Shown piece by piece: positions 9,539 to 17,639 of a stretch of 43,292 nt of DNA; position 1 is the stretch's first letter; every line of letters begins with the position of its first letter. A program made the position numbers and the translations under genes. The notes beneath the pieces were generated by a model. It made no database searches. It saw nothing but the letters and a program-made list of their open reading frames with translations, and had not been told where the DNA came from. Origin of the DNA: a virus; the IMG/VR virus record IMGVR_UViG_3300025362_000019, positions 1 to 43,292 of that record, one strand, 5' to 3'.

Positions 9539-10296
9539 TGAGATTTTACCTCGTTATTTTTGCGTAATTTCCAATATCTTTTGCTGGCCTCACCTATTTT
9601 TCGACGATGTTCAGGAGTTTTAATTTTGCCTTTAGCCGCTTCGCTCATCCTTGACCTGGTTTCTCGCGACCTTATCTTCCCCTTGCGAGATTCGCTGAGT
9701 TTCTTGAGCGTCTCTTTGGATGGGTGTTTCCCAGACATTGGGTTTTTGCTTCCCATCTTCGCAATGCTTAATTTTTGGCAAACCTCTTTTGAACGATGCG
9801 TTCCGTAAATCCAGTGATTTTTGCCTCTTTTGGCCTCACTCATTTTTTTACGAGTTTCAATAGAATGATGTGTCCCATATAAAGGGTGGTTTACTCCCCG
9901 AAAAGCCTCGCTCATTTTACGACGGGTTTCTATGGATGTAACACGTCTTTTTCTTGCTATACTTAATTTATTACGAGTTTCTTGAGAATGACGATGCCCC
10001 AATACACCATCTCCGCCATCGGTTTGATTTACCAGTCTCCACCCTTCGGCGCGTCCATATGCAATCCACGCACGTTCCTCCTTGCATCCATCACCCGCAA
10101 CCTCTCCGATAAGTTGTATTAGGGGCAGATGACCAGTAGACAAAACAGATCGCATCCAGTTGTAAAGATAAGTATTTTCACCTCGACGCGCATTATATAA
10201 ATGCGCCCAAAACCTTTTAGCAAGAGCACGAATAGTTTTGCCAATATATCTTATTTCACCATCTATCTCACAAATAACATATATTTTAGTTTTCAT
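9535..10296 (-). CDS. GIY-YIG homing endonuclease with NUMOD3 repeats
   Basis: Free-standing homing endonuclease of 253 residues from the ATG at 10296. A TTG six bases earlier is possible but less likely. The N-terminal GIY-YIG nuclease has IYV near residue 6 and RYIGKT near residue 17, with a conserved EERAWI segment (catalytic Glu) near residue 75 and VNxTxGG near 90. The C-terminal half is a string of NUMOD3-type DNA-binding repeats (SxETRxKxSEAxxG). It sits between two virion genes: it starts two bases after the adaptor-like gene's stop and overlaps the next gene by ATGA. It is a close paralogue of the enzyme at 17636-18577; the segment from the YNW motif to the VN motif is nearly the same. 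It probably acts as a selfish element that cuts related phage DNA. Confidence 0.93.
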   Translation of the reverse strand: MKTKIYVICEIDGEIRYIGKTIRALAKRFWAHLYNARRGENTYLYNWMRSVLSTGHLPLIQLIGEVAGDGCKEERAWIAYGRAEGWRLVNQTDGGDGVLGHRHSQETRNKLSIARKRRVTSIETRRKMSEAFRGVNHPLYGTHHSIETRKKMSEAKRGKNHWIYGTHRSKEVCQKLSIAKMGSKNPMSGKHPSKETLKKLSESRKGKIRSRETRSRMSEAAKGKIKTPEHRRKIGEASKRYWKLRKNNEVKSQ

Positions 10297-10298
10297 GC

Positions 10299-11180
10299 TC
10301 AATACCCAACAAGGTTGAGATTACTGGGCGTGCTCCGCGTCAAACTGCTACTTGAAAACATCATGTTTGGCCGCATTATGGGAACTTCGGGTTCCATCGC
10401 CTTCATCCTTCCCAAAGCCTTGTCGTAATCTTCGGTCATCCTGTCGGCCTGCCAGTCGCGCTTTACCATTGACAGCAACTTCTGTTCTGCCTTTATCCTG
10501 ACAGCGGCACAGTCACCAGGCAATTCTATTACATCTTCGTCCCTTGATAGTGGCAACGGCGTCTTGATATACGTTATCTCAACGTCAGTTGGACTTATCG
10601 CAACAGCCGACGGCCCTGAAAATGCCAGCACTGGCGTCCCGATAGGTCGTATGGAGAATATCGCCTGACTCTCGCTTACGCCACGGAAATAATCGGCTAA
10701 CGTAATTGACGATGTAGATGCCCACGCGCTAATCTTATATATGCCAGCGTTAGACCCTATGCGGATGTACTCGTTAGCGCAAGTCGTCGCGGGGAACTCG
10801 GCTGTGGCAGTAACCGCAGTCCCGTAATCGGCAACCACCAACGTCGTCCCTGACGCCAGCACAGTTGCTACCGGCGTATCCAAATACCAGTTATAATTGA
10901 ACGCCGAATACACGCTCTTACCGCCAACAAAATTATACGGCTGTTTGTTTTCGTCAATAACACGCAGTATCCGTAAGCAATCGGCTGGCACAATATAAAC
11001 GTCATCCGTTAGTGTTGCGGTTTTCTTCAACTGTTGCCACGGGTATGAGGACACCACTTCTTGATACGACTCATTCAGTTTGGACAGCAATGTCTTTTTC
11101 CATACTGCGTCCGCAGTGGTACGAGGATCATTCAGGCTGTTTGCAACTTGGTCTAATAATATTCCGCATGGTATGCTCAT
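10299..11180 (-). CDS. Putative head-to-tail adaptor protein
   Basis: The product is 293 residues and begins behind a GAGGTAAATT ribosome-binding site. The first 60 residues (SLNDPRTTADAVWKK, then LNESYQEVVSSYPW) match the general pattern of phage adaptor or tail-tubular proteins of the gp4/gp11 kind, whose helical start carries an N-E-x-Y pair and a Trp. A long beta-rich insertion follows, and then a helical C-terminus. In podovirus-like phages such a protein bridges portal and tail. The assignment rests on this weak pattern and the position in the late operon. Its stop is followed almost at once by the inserted GIY-YIG gene. Confidence 0.7.
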   Translation of the reverse strand: MSIPCGILLDQVANSLNDPRTTADAVWKKTLLSKLNESYQEVVSSYPWQQLKKTATLTDDVYIVPADCLRILRVIDENKQPYNFVGGKSVYSAFNYNWYLDTPVATVLASGTTLVVADYGTAVTATAEFPATTCANEYIRIGSNAGIYKISAWASTSSITLADYFRGVSESQAIFSIRPIGTPVLAFSGPSAVAISPTDVEITYIKTPLPLSRDEDVIELPGDCAAVRIKAEQKLLSMVKRDWQADRMTEDYDKALGRMKAMEPEVPIMRPNMMFSSSSLTRSTPSNLNLVGY

Positions 11181-11197
11181 AATTTACCTCTTTATGC

Positions 11198-12064
11198 TTA
11201 ATTCCACGACCCATAAGTCCACGGGCCAACTTCCTTAACAGCCTTCCGCTGAGCCGCCGCTTCGTCGGTTTGGCTGAATACCGTCCACTCGCCAGCGATC
11301 AGCCCTTTGCCCCTTGGCACGATATTGTTATATGCGTCTTGATACTCGGCCTTAATCTGTGCCGGGCTTTTCGTTTGCCCATACATCGGGTGGTGATGCC
11401 ACTCGTATGCCAGCCCTTGAATGCTTGGCCCAACAGCATGTTCCCATCCTTGATTGTGGACAATAATAGGCTTGCGTGTGTACTTCCGGTATATCTGTGC
11501 AAGTAACTCGCATTCGCCGGGAGTAAACATCTTGCTGGCTTCCCAAGCGATACACCAGAACGGAACCACCGGATCAAGTTTCGTGACAAGTGCTTTTACC
11601 ACCCGCTCGATCTCTACCGCATCCTTCCGCGCATACCCGTTATTATCCTCACAACAGAAGCCGCCTGGTATCGGCCACAACCCCCAAGTCTGGATTGAGG
11701 CCAAGCTGTAGGCATAACATCTGTCGAGTTCGTTCTCGTCGATCGGCGCACCGCGCTTATTGCCGATTGTCGGGTACATCTGCCCGTCGTCATTGAAATT
11801 GAGAGCGGGGAAGCAGGTCGAACCAACGCTTTTCTGGTAATTCAGCATCCGGATAAGCTGATCTATCGGTGCGTTCTTGTCAAAAAAATTGAGAGTGCTT
11901 GTGTATCTTCCGGGGTACGGAGCAAACTCACGGACGCCCTGCGTGTCCCTGTCGTCTGCTGGATACAGAAACCGGCAGTTGAATGTTGATGGCATCGGTG
12001 GCAACGTCTTGGCAAACTCAAGTGATTGCGGGGATACGCTTATTTTAGGTAGTAGTCTGTTCAT
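11198..12064 (-). CDS. Glycoside-hydrolase-like TIM-barrel protein
   Basis: This product has 288 residues, choosing ATG 12064 because GGAAGGGAAGGAAAA lies directly before it; the upstream ATG 12106 would read through the preceding gene. It shows features of a (beta/alpha)8 glycosidase. WCIAWEA near residue 175 ends a beta strand with a candidate acid/base Glu. YEWHHHP follows near 221, and IAGEWTVF near 259 supplies a candidate nucleophile Glu. There are several Cys residues and no signal peptide. It follows a cluster of tiny membrane proteins, so it may be a lysin or a virion-borne polysaccharide-degrading enzyme. The exact glycosidase family and substrate are unknown. Confidence 0.6.
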   Translation of the reverse strand: MNRLLPKISVSPQSLEFAKTLPPMPSTFNCRFLYPADDRDTQGVREFAPYPGRYTSTLNFFDKNAPIDQLIRMLNYQKSVGSTCFPALNFNDDGQMYPTIGNKRGAPIDENELDRCYAYSLASIQTWGLWPIPGGFCCEDNNGYARKDAVEIERVVKALVTKLDPVVPFWCIAWEASKMFTPGECELLAQIYRKYTRKPIIVHNQGWEHAVGPSIQGLAYEWHHHPMYGQTKSPAQIKAEYQDAYNNIVPRGKGLIAGEWTVFSQTDEAAAQRKAVKEVGPWTYGSWN

Positions 12065-12206
12065 TTTTCCTTCCCTTCCTTTCATTCCAAGCCCACTTAG
12101 CGACAATCACGGCAACCCCCAGGGCCAGCACCGCCGTCGCACCACGGGGATCTTGTGAGATATAATCTATTGCCGATTGAGATATGACATGGACGATGTT
12201 CGTCAT
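12045..12206 (-). CDS. Small single-span membrane protein (holin-like)
   Basis: This 53-residue peptide starts at ATG 12206, in a four-base ATGA overlap with the preceding tiny gene, and ends 20 bases inside the glycosidase-like gene. It has a short polar start, one strong hydrophobic helix at residues ~24-41 (ATAVLALGVAVIVAKWAW), and then a very basic tail (NERKGRKNE). Small size, one span and a charged C-terminus are what many phage holins or lysis accessory proteins look like. The family itself is not recognisable. Confidence 0.6.
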   Translation of the reverse strand: MTNIVHVISQSAIDYISQDPRGATAVLALGVAVIVAKWAWNERKGRKNEQTTT

Positions 12207-12307
12207 TTGCGCCTTGCCTTCCCGCGCTTCCGTAGTTTGCGAATAATCCGCTCAACAGCCCACTCGTCACGCAAGTATCGGAACAGGTCTATGAGCATAT
12301 TTATCAT
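12203..12307 (-). CDS. 34-residue basic peptide, coupled at both ends
   Basis: A tiny gene that overlaps the DUF1353 gene's stop by ATGA (12307-12304) and whose own stop overlaps the next ATG in the same way (12206-12203). The peptide starts MINMLIDLFRYLRDEW and ends in a dense Arg/Lys cluster. It could form an amphipathic membrane-associated helix. Perfect four-base overlaps on both sides argue strongly for translation. Longer in-frame starts upstream would lie inside the DUF1353 gene. The function is unknown; a lysis-related role is only suggested by context. Confidence 0.5.
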   Translation of the reverse strand: MINMLIDLFRYLRDEWAVERIIRKLRKRGKARRK

Positions 12308-12705
12308 GGCTCCCTCTTGGTAAACGGGTGTCCGGCCTTTCGGTGTTTGCGCCATCCATACCAGCCGCCCAGCCGCAAGCCAATCCACCGTACCCAAGAC
12401 CTGATAGGATGGGAAAAATCTTGCAACGCATAACGAAACCAAATATCAGCCCATGATCGTGCTTGCCGCTCGCTACTCACCGGACTTGGCAAAAACGGGT
12501 TGGCGCACCCAAGGTAATACAAATAATCATGCCCCACCCCTGCCGGATGCTTCATGCCCAGCGCATAATCTGGCACAAGCGTAATTCCATCGCTGTACTT
12601 TTCGTAGCCATCGGCATACGCGGCAAGGATAACTTGGGCCACAATCTCGCGGGGCTTAACCTTCTTGAGAATTGCCCTGATTAATTTGGTATGATCTTTG
12701 CTCAC
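12304..12705 (-). CDS. DUF1353-family phage protein
   Basis: The product is 133 residues when started at GTG 12705, which has AGGAAGGG eight bases upstream and overlaps the previous stop as GTGA. The sequence has the DUF1353 layout: VPDYALGMKHPAGVGHDYLYYLG, carrying the conserved H-D-Y-L-Y core, then a QARSWADIWFRYAL helix and a C-terminal G-W-W/Y-G-W-R segment. DUF1353 proteins are common next to phage lysis and tail genes, but their function is unsettled. An older idea of a hydrolase-like or accessory lysis role fits the neighbours here. Confidence 0.72.
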   Translation of the reverse strand: MSKDHTKLIRAILKKVKPREIVAQVILAAYADGYEKYSDGITLVPDYALGMKHPAGVGHDYLYYLGCANPFLPSPVSSERQARSWADIWFRYALQDFSHPIRSWVRWIGLRLGGWYGWRKHRKAGHPFTKREP

Positions 12706-12884
12706 AATATTCCCTTCCTGTTCGGTTCCTTTTCCCACTTCTCCAAGTGCTTGATGTCGTTCCGCAACACTTTGGCCTCATCCTCAAGCAACTCGCGGTC
12801 ATGGTCGGCGTGGACGCAATCTATACATCTTTCCAGTTGCACCAGTCTTTCGCGCATCATTTTAAGCTGTGGGGAGTCGGGCAT
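12702..12884 (-). CDS. Small coiled-coil protein
   Basis: A 60-residue, strongly charged, helical peptide with heptad-like spacing (RERLVQLERCIDC, ELLEDEAKVLRNDIKHLEKWEKE). It starts in a TAATG overlap with the preceding membrane-protein gene and ends in a GTGA overlap with the DUF1353 gene. It has two Cys in CIDC. The family is not recognised. Its position inside a chain of coupled lysis-region genes suggests it partners one of the membrane proteins. Confidence 0.6.
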   Translation of the reverse strand: MPDSPQLKMMRERLVQLERCIDCVHADHDRELLEDEAKVLRNDIKHLEKWEKEPNRKGIL

Positions 12885-13177
12885 TATAACGTCCTGAATT
12901 TCTCAAGCAACCAGACACACGCACCGCCGATAACAGCAAGGGCGGCAAGAATCATTGAGCCGATGGCAACCAGTTTCGCGGGTTTTTCTTCAAGCACCTT
13001 TATCCGGTTGCGCAACCCCTCGCCCTGCACACACCCGTTGGCCGACAGGTTATCAATCTTGGCAAATAGAATGTTGTTGGCAACTGTCTGGTCATCGCGT
13101 GATTGCTCGGTTTGCTTCATCAGCGTTTTCACATCTGCAATCAAGCCGCCAAAAACCTGTGGGTCTATATCGGCCAT
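12884..13177 (-). CDS. XhlA/holin-like protein: coiled coil plus C-terminal membrane helix
   Basis: This product has 97 residues. The first ~65 are polar and helical, and residues ~71-92 form one membrane helix (IGSMILAALAVIGGACVWLL). A short basic tail (EKFRTL) ends the protein. A soluble helical start followed by a single C-terminal span is typical of XhlA-type phage lysis proteins and some holins. The family call rests on this layout. The gene overlaps the 42-residue gene before it by 13 bases and the next one by one base (TAATG). Confidence 0.65.
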   Translation of the reverse strand: MADIDPQVFGGLIADVKTLMKQTEQSRDDQTVANNILFAKIDNLSANGCVQGEGLRNRIKVLEEKPAKLVAIGSMILAALAVIGGACVWLLEKFRTL

Positions 13178-13293
13178 TTTATCCCTCGCCTTTCATTATC
13201 ACGTTTAACGATCTTATTAAGCCACCGATACAGAACCGCCGTCAGAAAAATGGTTGCCGTAATTGTCAAGACTATAAATGCTTTTGATGACAT
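13165..13293 (-). CDS. 42-residue membrane peptide
   Basis: It begins at ATG 13293 behind TGAGGAATT, a good ribosome-binding site. A hydrophobic helix at residues ~5-22 (FIVLTITATIFLTAVLY) is followed by a basic stretch with several Arg and Lys, and the gene stops at 13165. Its end overlaps the start of the XhlA-like gene by 13 bases. One span plus a cytoplasmic positive tail is compatible with a small holin, antiholin or spanin-like peptide. No lipobox is visible. Confidence 0.55.
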   Translation of the reverse strand: MSSKAFIVLTITATIFLTAVLYRWLNKIVKRDNERRGIKWPI

Positions 13294-13299
13294 AATTCC

Positions 13300-13854
13300 T
13301 CACAGCCCACGGCAGGGCCAAACGTATAAGGCGAAAGTCTCATCAATTAAATCCCTTTGGCCATCTTTCGCGTCAATGGCCGTATACTGAATACTCGTCC
13401 AGTAAGAGGCAGATTGGACGCTTGTAAACGGATGGCCCAGCGGTAGTGCTGGATCATTTGCGCTATAAGCTTCGTCAACCAACCCGTTGGTTGCATACCC
13501 CCTGCTAAACTCTGTGAGGCTCGGCAACCGCCAATCGCTGTAAGTGGCGTATGTCAGATTGGAGCAATACGCAATCGCATTAGTCCAGTTTTTCGTACCG
13601 TCAATGTTCGCATCCCGCACCCACGTCCTGCCGCTGTCGTTATCCAACACCACGTCTTGGTTCGTATTAAAAATCGTGAACCGGCCATCGCAGTAATTTG
13701 TGTAGGTCGTCGGTACTGCCTCCGTCGCCACCCCCCTAACACTCCCCGCGCCCGTCCCCCGCACGCTCCCCGCACCCGTGCCTTTGATGATCACGGTCTG
13801 CGCGTGGAGCGTGGCGCAGGTCAGGGCTAAGATAATTGTTAATAGGTGTTTCAT
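13300..13854 (-). CDS. Secreted DUF1566 (Lcl-like) domain protein
   Basis: This product has 184 residues with a clear signal peptide (MKHLLTIILALTCATLHAQ, likely cut near residue 19). A short repeat GTGAGSVR GTGAGSVR follows. Then comes a DUF1566 domain with RTWVRDAN (76-83), WTNAIAYCSNL, the hallmark SDWRLPSLTEF (106-116) and a C-terminal SASYWTS near 145-155. DUF1566 domains occur in bacterial surface adhesins and, in some phages, at fibre tips as C-type-lectin-like binding modules. Here it sits just after the fibre and LamG genes and may serve as a receptor-binding tip. The signal peptide is unusual for a virion protein. Confidence 0.8.
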   Translation of the reverse strand: MKHLLTIILALTCATLHAQTVIIKGTGAGSVRGTGAGSVRGVATEAVPTTYTNYCDGRFTIFNTNQDVVLDNDSGRTWVRDANIDGTKNWTNAIAYCSNLTYATYSDWRLPSLTEFSRGYATNGLVDEAYSANDPALPLGHPFTSVQSASYWTSIQYTAIDAKDGQRDLIDETFALYVWPCRGL

Positions 13855-13855
13855 T

Positions 13856-14611
13856 TTAATATGGATGCGTCAGCGGCGTAAAATTGGCCGTCCATCGCGC
13901 TATGCCTTTCGAGACACGGAACTCATCAATCTCACCATATAAACTATGAGCCGAGTATTGCCCGATGAATGGGGTCGTACCACTTAAATCAAAAGACTTT
14001 CCAGACACGTCGTTGGTCAGTTTTGACGCACCCCCTACATACCATGTTAAAGTATTGCTATTTCTCACAACGGCGACGTGATACCAAGCATATTGTATTA
14101 TTGTATCCCCAAATGTCCCAGTAAAAATACTCCCGTCCGAGTATACTTCAGCATAAAAACTACTGGAATATACAGCCAGATTTATTCTGTTAGTGACATC
14201 GGTTATAAATGAAAACACGCCGTCATCACTCGTTATTAAGTCCGAACGAACCCAACATTCAATCGTAAAATCTCCGCTCCCAAAATCCCAATCCGAAGTG
14301 GCCGGGACAGTCACATAATCCCCTTTTGTATCGCATGTCAAACAGGCGGTTCCAAATTGCTTAGTACTCGTTGTCAACCGCGCATTAGATACAAAAGTTA
14401 GCTTCTGGCCTGTTTCGGCTGTATAATTTGAAACTGCATGCGCCCCGTCAAAGTGAACAAGGAGCGTGGTGTAACCATCCATTATTTGTACACGATTAGT
14501 AATAACGATAATCTGATTATTTACTTCTGCGATTTGGATGCGATAGTCCGTTGCACCGGCCATCGCCAGCAACCCGCACACCGCAACAATGATGATTGAT
14601 ATTCGTTTCAT
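13856..14611 (-). CDS. Secreted LamG/concanavalin-like lectin protein
   Basis: The product is 251 residues from ATG 14611, one base after the fibre gene's stop. A signal peptide (MKRISIIIVAVCGLLAMAGA) is followed by ~40 polar residues. A LamG (Laminin_G_3) jelly-roll domain then starts at TLLVHFDGAH and includes FTIECWVRS, WYHVAVVR, LTWYVGG, and the closing GEIDEFRVSKGIARW. Such domains bind carbohydrate, and in phages they are found on fibres. The upstream in-frame ATG at 14737 lies inside the fibre gene and was rejected because the signal peptide begins at the downstream Met. Confidence 0.85.
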   Translation of the reverse strand: MKRISIIIVAVCGLLAMAGATDYRIQIAEVNNQIIVITNRVQIMDGYTTLLVHFDGAHAVSNYTAETGQKLTFVSNARLTTSTKQFGTACLTCDTKGDYVTVPATSDWDFGSGDFTIECWVRSDLITSDDGVFSFITDVTNRINLAVYSSSFYAEVYSDGSIFTGTFGDTIIQYAWYHVAVVRNSNTLTWYVGGASKLTNDVSGKSFDLSGTTPFIGQYSAHSLYGEIDEFRVSKGIARWTANFTPLTHPY

Positions 14612-14612
14612 T

Positions 14613-17600
14613 TTACCATCCGAAATTGGCAGAGTTCGTTCCAAAGTGAAACAAACAATTTGAACCTTGATCCGTGATATAATTAGTGCCACCAAAATAA
14701 CAAGTCCCACCAGCAGGAAGATAAATTGCCACTTCATTAGTCAGCGGCCCCGTCATCGTTCCGCCCGTCTTCGGCAACGCCGCCGCCGCAAGTGCCTTCG
14801 TGTTCGTGTAGGCGTTGGAAACCACAAGGTCGGCTGCAATAGCAGCGTTGGAAACAACCGTGCCGACTGAATCAGCGTAGGCGAGCGCGGCATTAGATAC
14901 CACCGTACCCACGGAGTCGGCATAGGCAAGAGCCGCGTTGCTGACGACAGTTCCTACGGAGTCGGCATAGGCAAGAGCCGCGTTGCTGACGACAGTTCCT
15001 ACGGAGTCGGCATACGCAAGGGCAGCATTTGAAACGATTATGTCACCCGCCCCAAACGCATTGCTAACAATCGTCACCACGGCTTTGGTTGCAAGGTCAG
15101 GTGCACCGAAGTACACTTTCGTACCACTCACACGCATGACAACATTGCTCTCGCCGTCAAACGATACCGTGTTGGTTTCCTGTATGCTGTCGAGTGCCAC
15201 CAAATGCGCTTCCACGTTGGCGTCTGCGGTGTAATTCGTCGCCGTGAATGCCACGTTGATTCCGCTGGCGTTGGTCGTGCCGGTGCCGCCTGCCCCTGCA
15301 TTCGTCACACACCCGCTCAAGAGGCGTGTAACGGGGTCATAGGTCAGATAGTTGCTGGAACTGGCAACGGAGGTGAAGTTGGTCATGGATTGCAGGATGG
15401 AAGAATACGTCAGGTTGCTATATGCAATCGAATGTGGCTCATTAGTGATTGCCGCCGCCGCGTGTGCTTTCTCTGCCGCCGTCAAGTGCTGGATGTCCGC
15501 GCTCTCGTTATTCGTGTGGGCGGAAAAAGCAACATCAATCACACCTACCGTGCCGGTTGTGGCGTAGGCGGCGTCCGATTCGACCTTCGTATAAACATCG
15601 GTTACACCATATCCGCCAACACCAATAGTCGTCGGCGTGCCAGTCATCATGGCCCAATTTAAGAGATTCGTAGCCCAGTTACCCCAATTCCAAGCTATGA
15701 AAGCGTAATTTGTAAATCCGGCATTAGCCGTTATCTGCGTCTGTAGCGTATTCGTGCCGATGAAATTCGTGGCGGTAGAACCATCGGTTGCGCCCTGCGT
15801 CCATGACTGCGTGTCACCTGCGCTGATGGCGTAGGCTACGGAGGCGGTGAAGATGGGATCGGATTCGGCACGGACTACCGTTCCCGTGACAAACGGCACA
15901 TCGTTGTTATAGTCTGATAGGTTCGTGGATGTGGCCGCAAGGTCGTCATTATACTCGGATAGGTTCGTCCATGCACCTGCCTCGCCAGTTTTTATAAACC
16001 CATTTGTAGTGGGGATAGTCGGTGGGTTTGTAATCGTGTTATAATTAGGTTCATCCCACGGACGGGCGTTGGTCAGAGCGACAAGATAATCGGCATCGTT
16101 TGTCGCCACCGCCCCGGCCTGTGACGCCGTAACGCCGTGAGGGTTAGCCGTGTCAGCAATATGCACCGCAGGGTTGGTCATTATCGCGCCATAAGCTCGT
16201 ATAACTCCTCCTACATTCATGTCGCCAGCCGCATTGATAGTGCCCCCCGTGGAAGCCCTCACGTATATATTCGACGCATTGCATAGCGACAAACCAGAGC
16301 CATCGAGTTTTATCACTAAATTACTTCCAGTATCTTCAAAGGAGAAATAGTTGCTGTAATTGTTGACAGCAGTATGCGGCCCAAGCGTAAACCCAGCAAT
16401 CGAAAGCGTGGAAGTTCCACTTGCCCCGACCTTGCTGTAGCCGTAAACGTAAGTCTTTCCAGACACCAGCGCAGTAGCGCCAGTGTAAGCCACCGTAGTC
16501 AACGAGCCGGTATAAACTCCTTGCGTCAGTCCTGATATATTCGCGTCCAACTGAGAGCGATCAGCAACATAGAGGGAAGTAAAGATATTCGTGGCAGAAG
16601 TTATAAATCCTTGTCCAGACCAATCGCCCCACCCATAAGCAGTAATCCCATAGGCGGCTTGTGCCAACAAAGAGGCATTAGTCGCTGGCTGTGTCGTAAT
16701 TCGGAAGGTTTCATTTGACCCAATCCGAGATTCAAACTCCGTATTTGTAGTAGCCTGCGCCGTCACATGAGCGTTATACGTTACCAGTGAAACATCGCTT
16801 GTGCCATTCGCGGTAATCGCCGCCAGCAATGCCGCGTTCGTGGCCACCTGATTCGTCCGGAAAGTATAGACCTCGGTATTGGTCGCGGCTTGTGCGGCTA
16901 CATGGGCGTTATAGGTTACAAGCGATACGTCGCTGGTCCCGTTAGCCACTATTGCCGCCAATAATGCCGCATTGGTATTGGCCTGGGCTGTTGACAGGGT
17001 TTCCTCGGCTGCAATACGGGATTCATAGTCAGCGTTAGTGTTCGCCTGTGCGTCAAACTTCGCCTGGAATACCACACTGGTTGCGTTGGCGGATGCGAGG
17101 TTGGCGGTGATTTGGCTTTGGAGCGTGTTAGTGTCAAAATCGCTCCACGGCAAATTTCCAATCGAAGTCAAAATATCCCAGTTCACGCGATTATTCAAAT
17201 CCCAAATAGTAGTTGATCCTGAACTCGGGGATTTCTTTACCCTTACCAAACCCTGCCCGCTTGTTATTTTTGTGGAACCATTTTGCAAAAATATCTCGCC
17301 AAAATAATCGCCTGAAGCTGGAAATGCGTTCGTGGCACAATTAAAAGTAACCACCCCAGTTGCCGCGTTCACGGTTCCGGTAATTGTTTTCAAGGCAGTA
17401 GCATAATCCGATTTAGAATAATTAAATTCCGCTGACCACCCCGCGCCAAGTCCAGTAAAATTGCTTCCGCCCGATTGGATATTTACTGTAATGGTAGGCG
17501 TATTACCTGCATAGGTTTGCACCTCGAAAACACTGGGAATTTCTGTGTCTACGCTAAATGTAATAGAAGGAGAAGCCGCAAAAAGAGAAAGCGCAAAAGA

Positions 17601-17639
17601 AAATATAGAAAATAAAAACCAACATAATGTTTTTTTCAT
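14613..17639 (-). CDS. Tail fibre protein with signal peptide and internal repeats
   Basis: The product is 1008 residues. It starts with a Sec-like signal peptide (MKKTLCWFLFSIFSFALSLFA). An N-terminal beta domain follows that resembles the BppU-type fibre-attachment domain (SVDTEIPSVFEVQTYAGNT). The long Asn/Thr/Ala-rich shaft contains two ~44-residue repeats (NGTSDVSLVTYNAHV) and, near the C-terminus, four copies of a 15-residue unit (VVSNAALAYADSVGT). Just after these stands LPKTGGTMTGPL, a well-known phage fibre motif preceding the receptor-binding tip. The start codon overlaps the stop of the upstream GIY-YIG gene by ATGA. It probably recognises the host, with the LamG and DUF1566 proteins acting beside it. 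Confidence 0.88.
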   Translation of the reverse strand: MKKTLCWFLFSIFSFALSLFAASPSITFSVDTEIPSVFEVQTYAGNTPTITVNIQSGGSNFTGLGAGWSAEFNYSKSDYATALKTITGTVNAATGVVTFNCATNAFPASGDYFGEIFLQNGSTKITSGQGLVRVKKSPSSGSTTIWDLNNRVNWDILTSIGNLPWSDFDTNTLQSQITANLASANATSVVFQAKFDAQANTNADYESRIAAEETLSTAQANTNAALLAAIVANGTSDVSLVTYNAHVAAQAATNTEVYTFRTNQVATNAALLAAITANGTSDVSLVTYNAHVTAQATTNTEFESRIGSNETFRITTQPATNASLLAQAAYGITAYGWGDWSGQGFITSATNIFTSLYVADRSQLDANISGLTQGVYTGSLTTVAYTGATALVSGKTYVYGYSKVGASGTSTLSIAGFTLGPHTAVNNYSNYFSFEDTGSNLVIKLDGSGLSLCNASNIYVRASTGGTINAAGDMNVGGVIRAYGAIMTNPAVHIADTANPHGVTASQAGAVATNDADYLVALTNARPWDEPNYNTITNPPTIPTTNGFIKTGEAGAWTNLSEYNDDLAATSTNLSDYNNDVPFVTGTVVRAESDPIFTASVAYAISAGDTQSWTQGATDGSTATNFIGTNTLQTQITANAGFTNYAFIAWNWGNWATNLLNWAMMTGTPTTIGVGGYGVTDVYTKVESDAAYATTGTVGVIDVAFSAHTNNESADIQHLTAAEKAHAAAAITNEPHSIAYSNLTYSSILQSMTNFTSVASSSNYLTYDPVTRLLSGCVTNAGAGGTGTTNASGINVAFTATNYTADANVEAHLVALDSIQETNTVSFDGESNVVMRVSGTKVYFGAPDLATKAVVTIVSNAFGAGDIIVSNAALAYADSVGTVVSNAALAYADSVGTVVSNAALAYADSVGTVVSNAALAYADSVGTVVSNAAIAADLVVSNAYTNTKALAAAALPKTGGTMTGPLTNEVAIYLPAGGTCYFGGTNYITDQGSNCLFHFGTNSANFGW
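14847..15041 (-). repeat. 45-bp tandem repeat within the tail fibre gene
   Basis: Units of 45 bases start at 14847, 14892, 14937 and 14982, with a partial fifth copy from 15027. The 14937 and 14982 copies are almost identical at the DNA level and the outer ones have drifted. Each unit encodes 15 residues, so copy-number changes keep the reading frame and would lengthen or shorten the fibre shaft. Confidence 0.9.

Noticed and set aside
12065-12106. Upstream start of the glycosidase-like gene at ATG 12106
   Set aside because: It would run through the preceding 53-residue gene and its ribosome-binding site, while ATG 12064 has a strong site directly before it.
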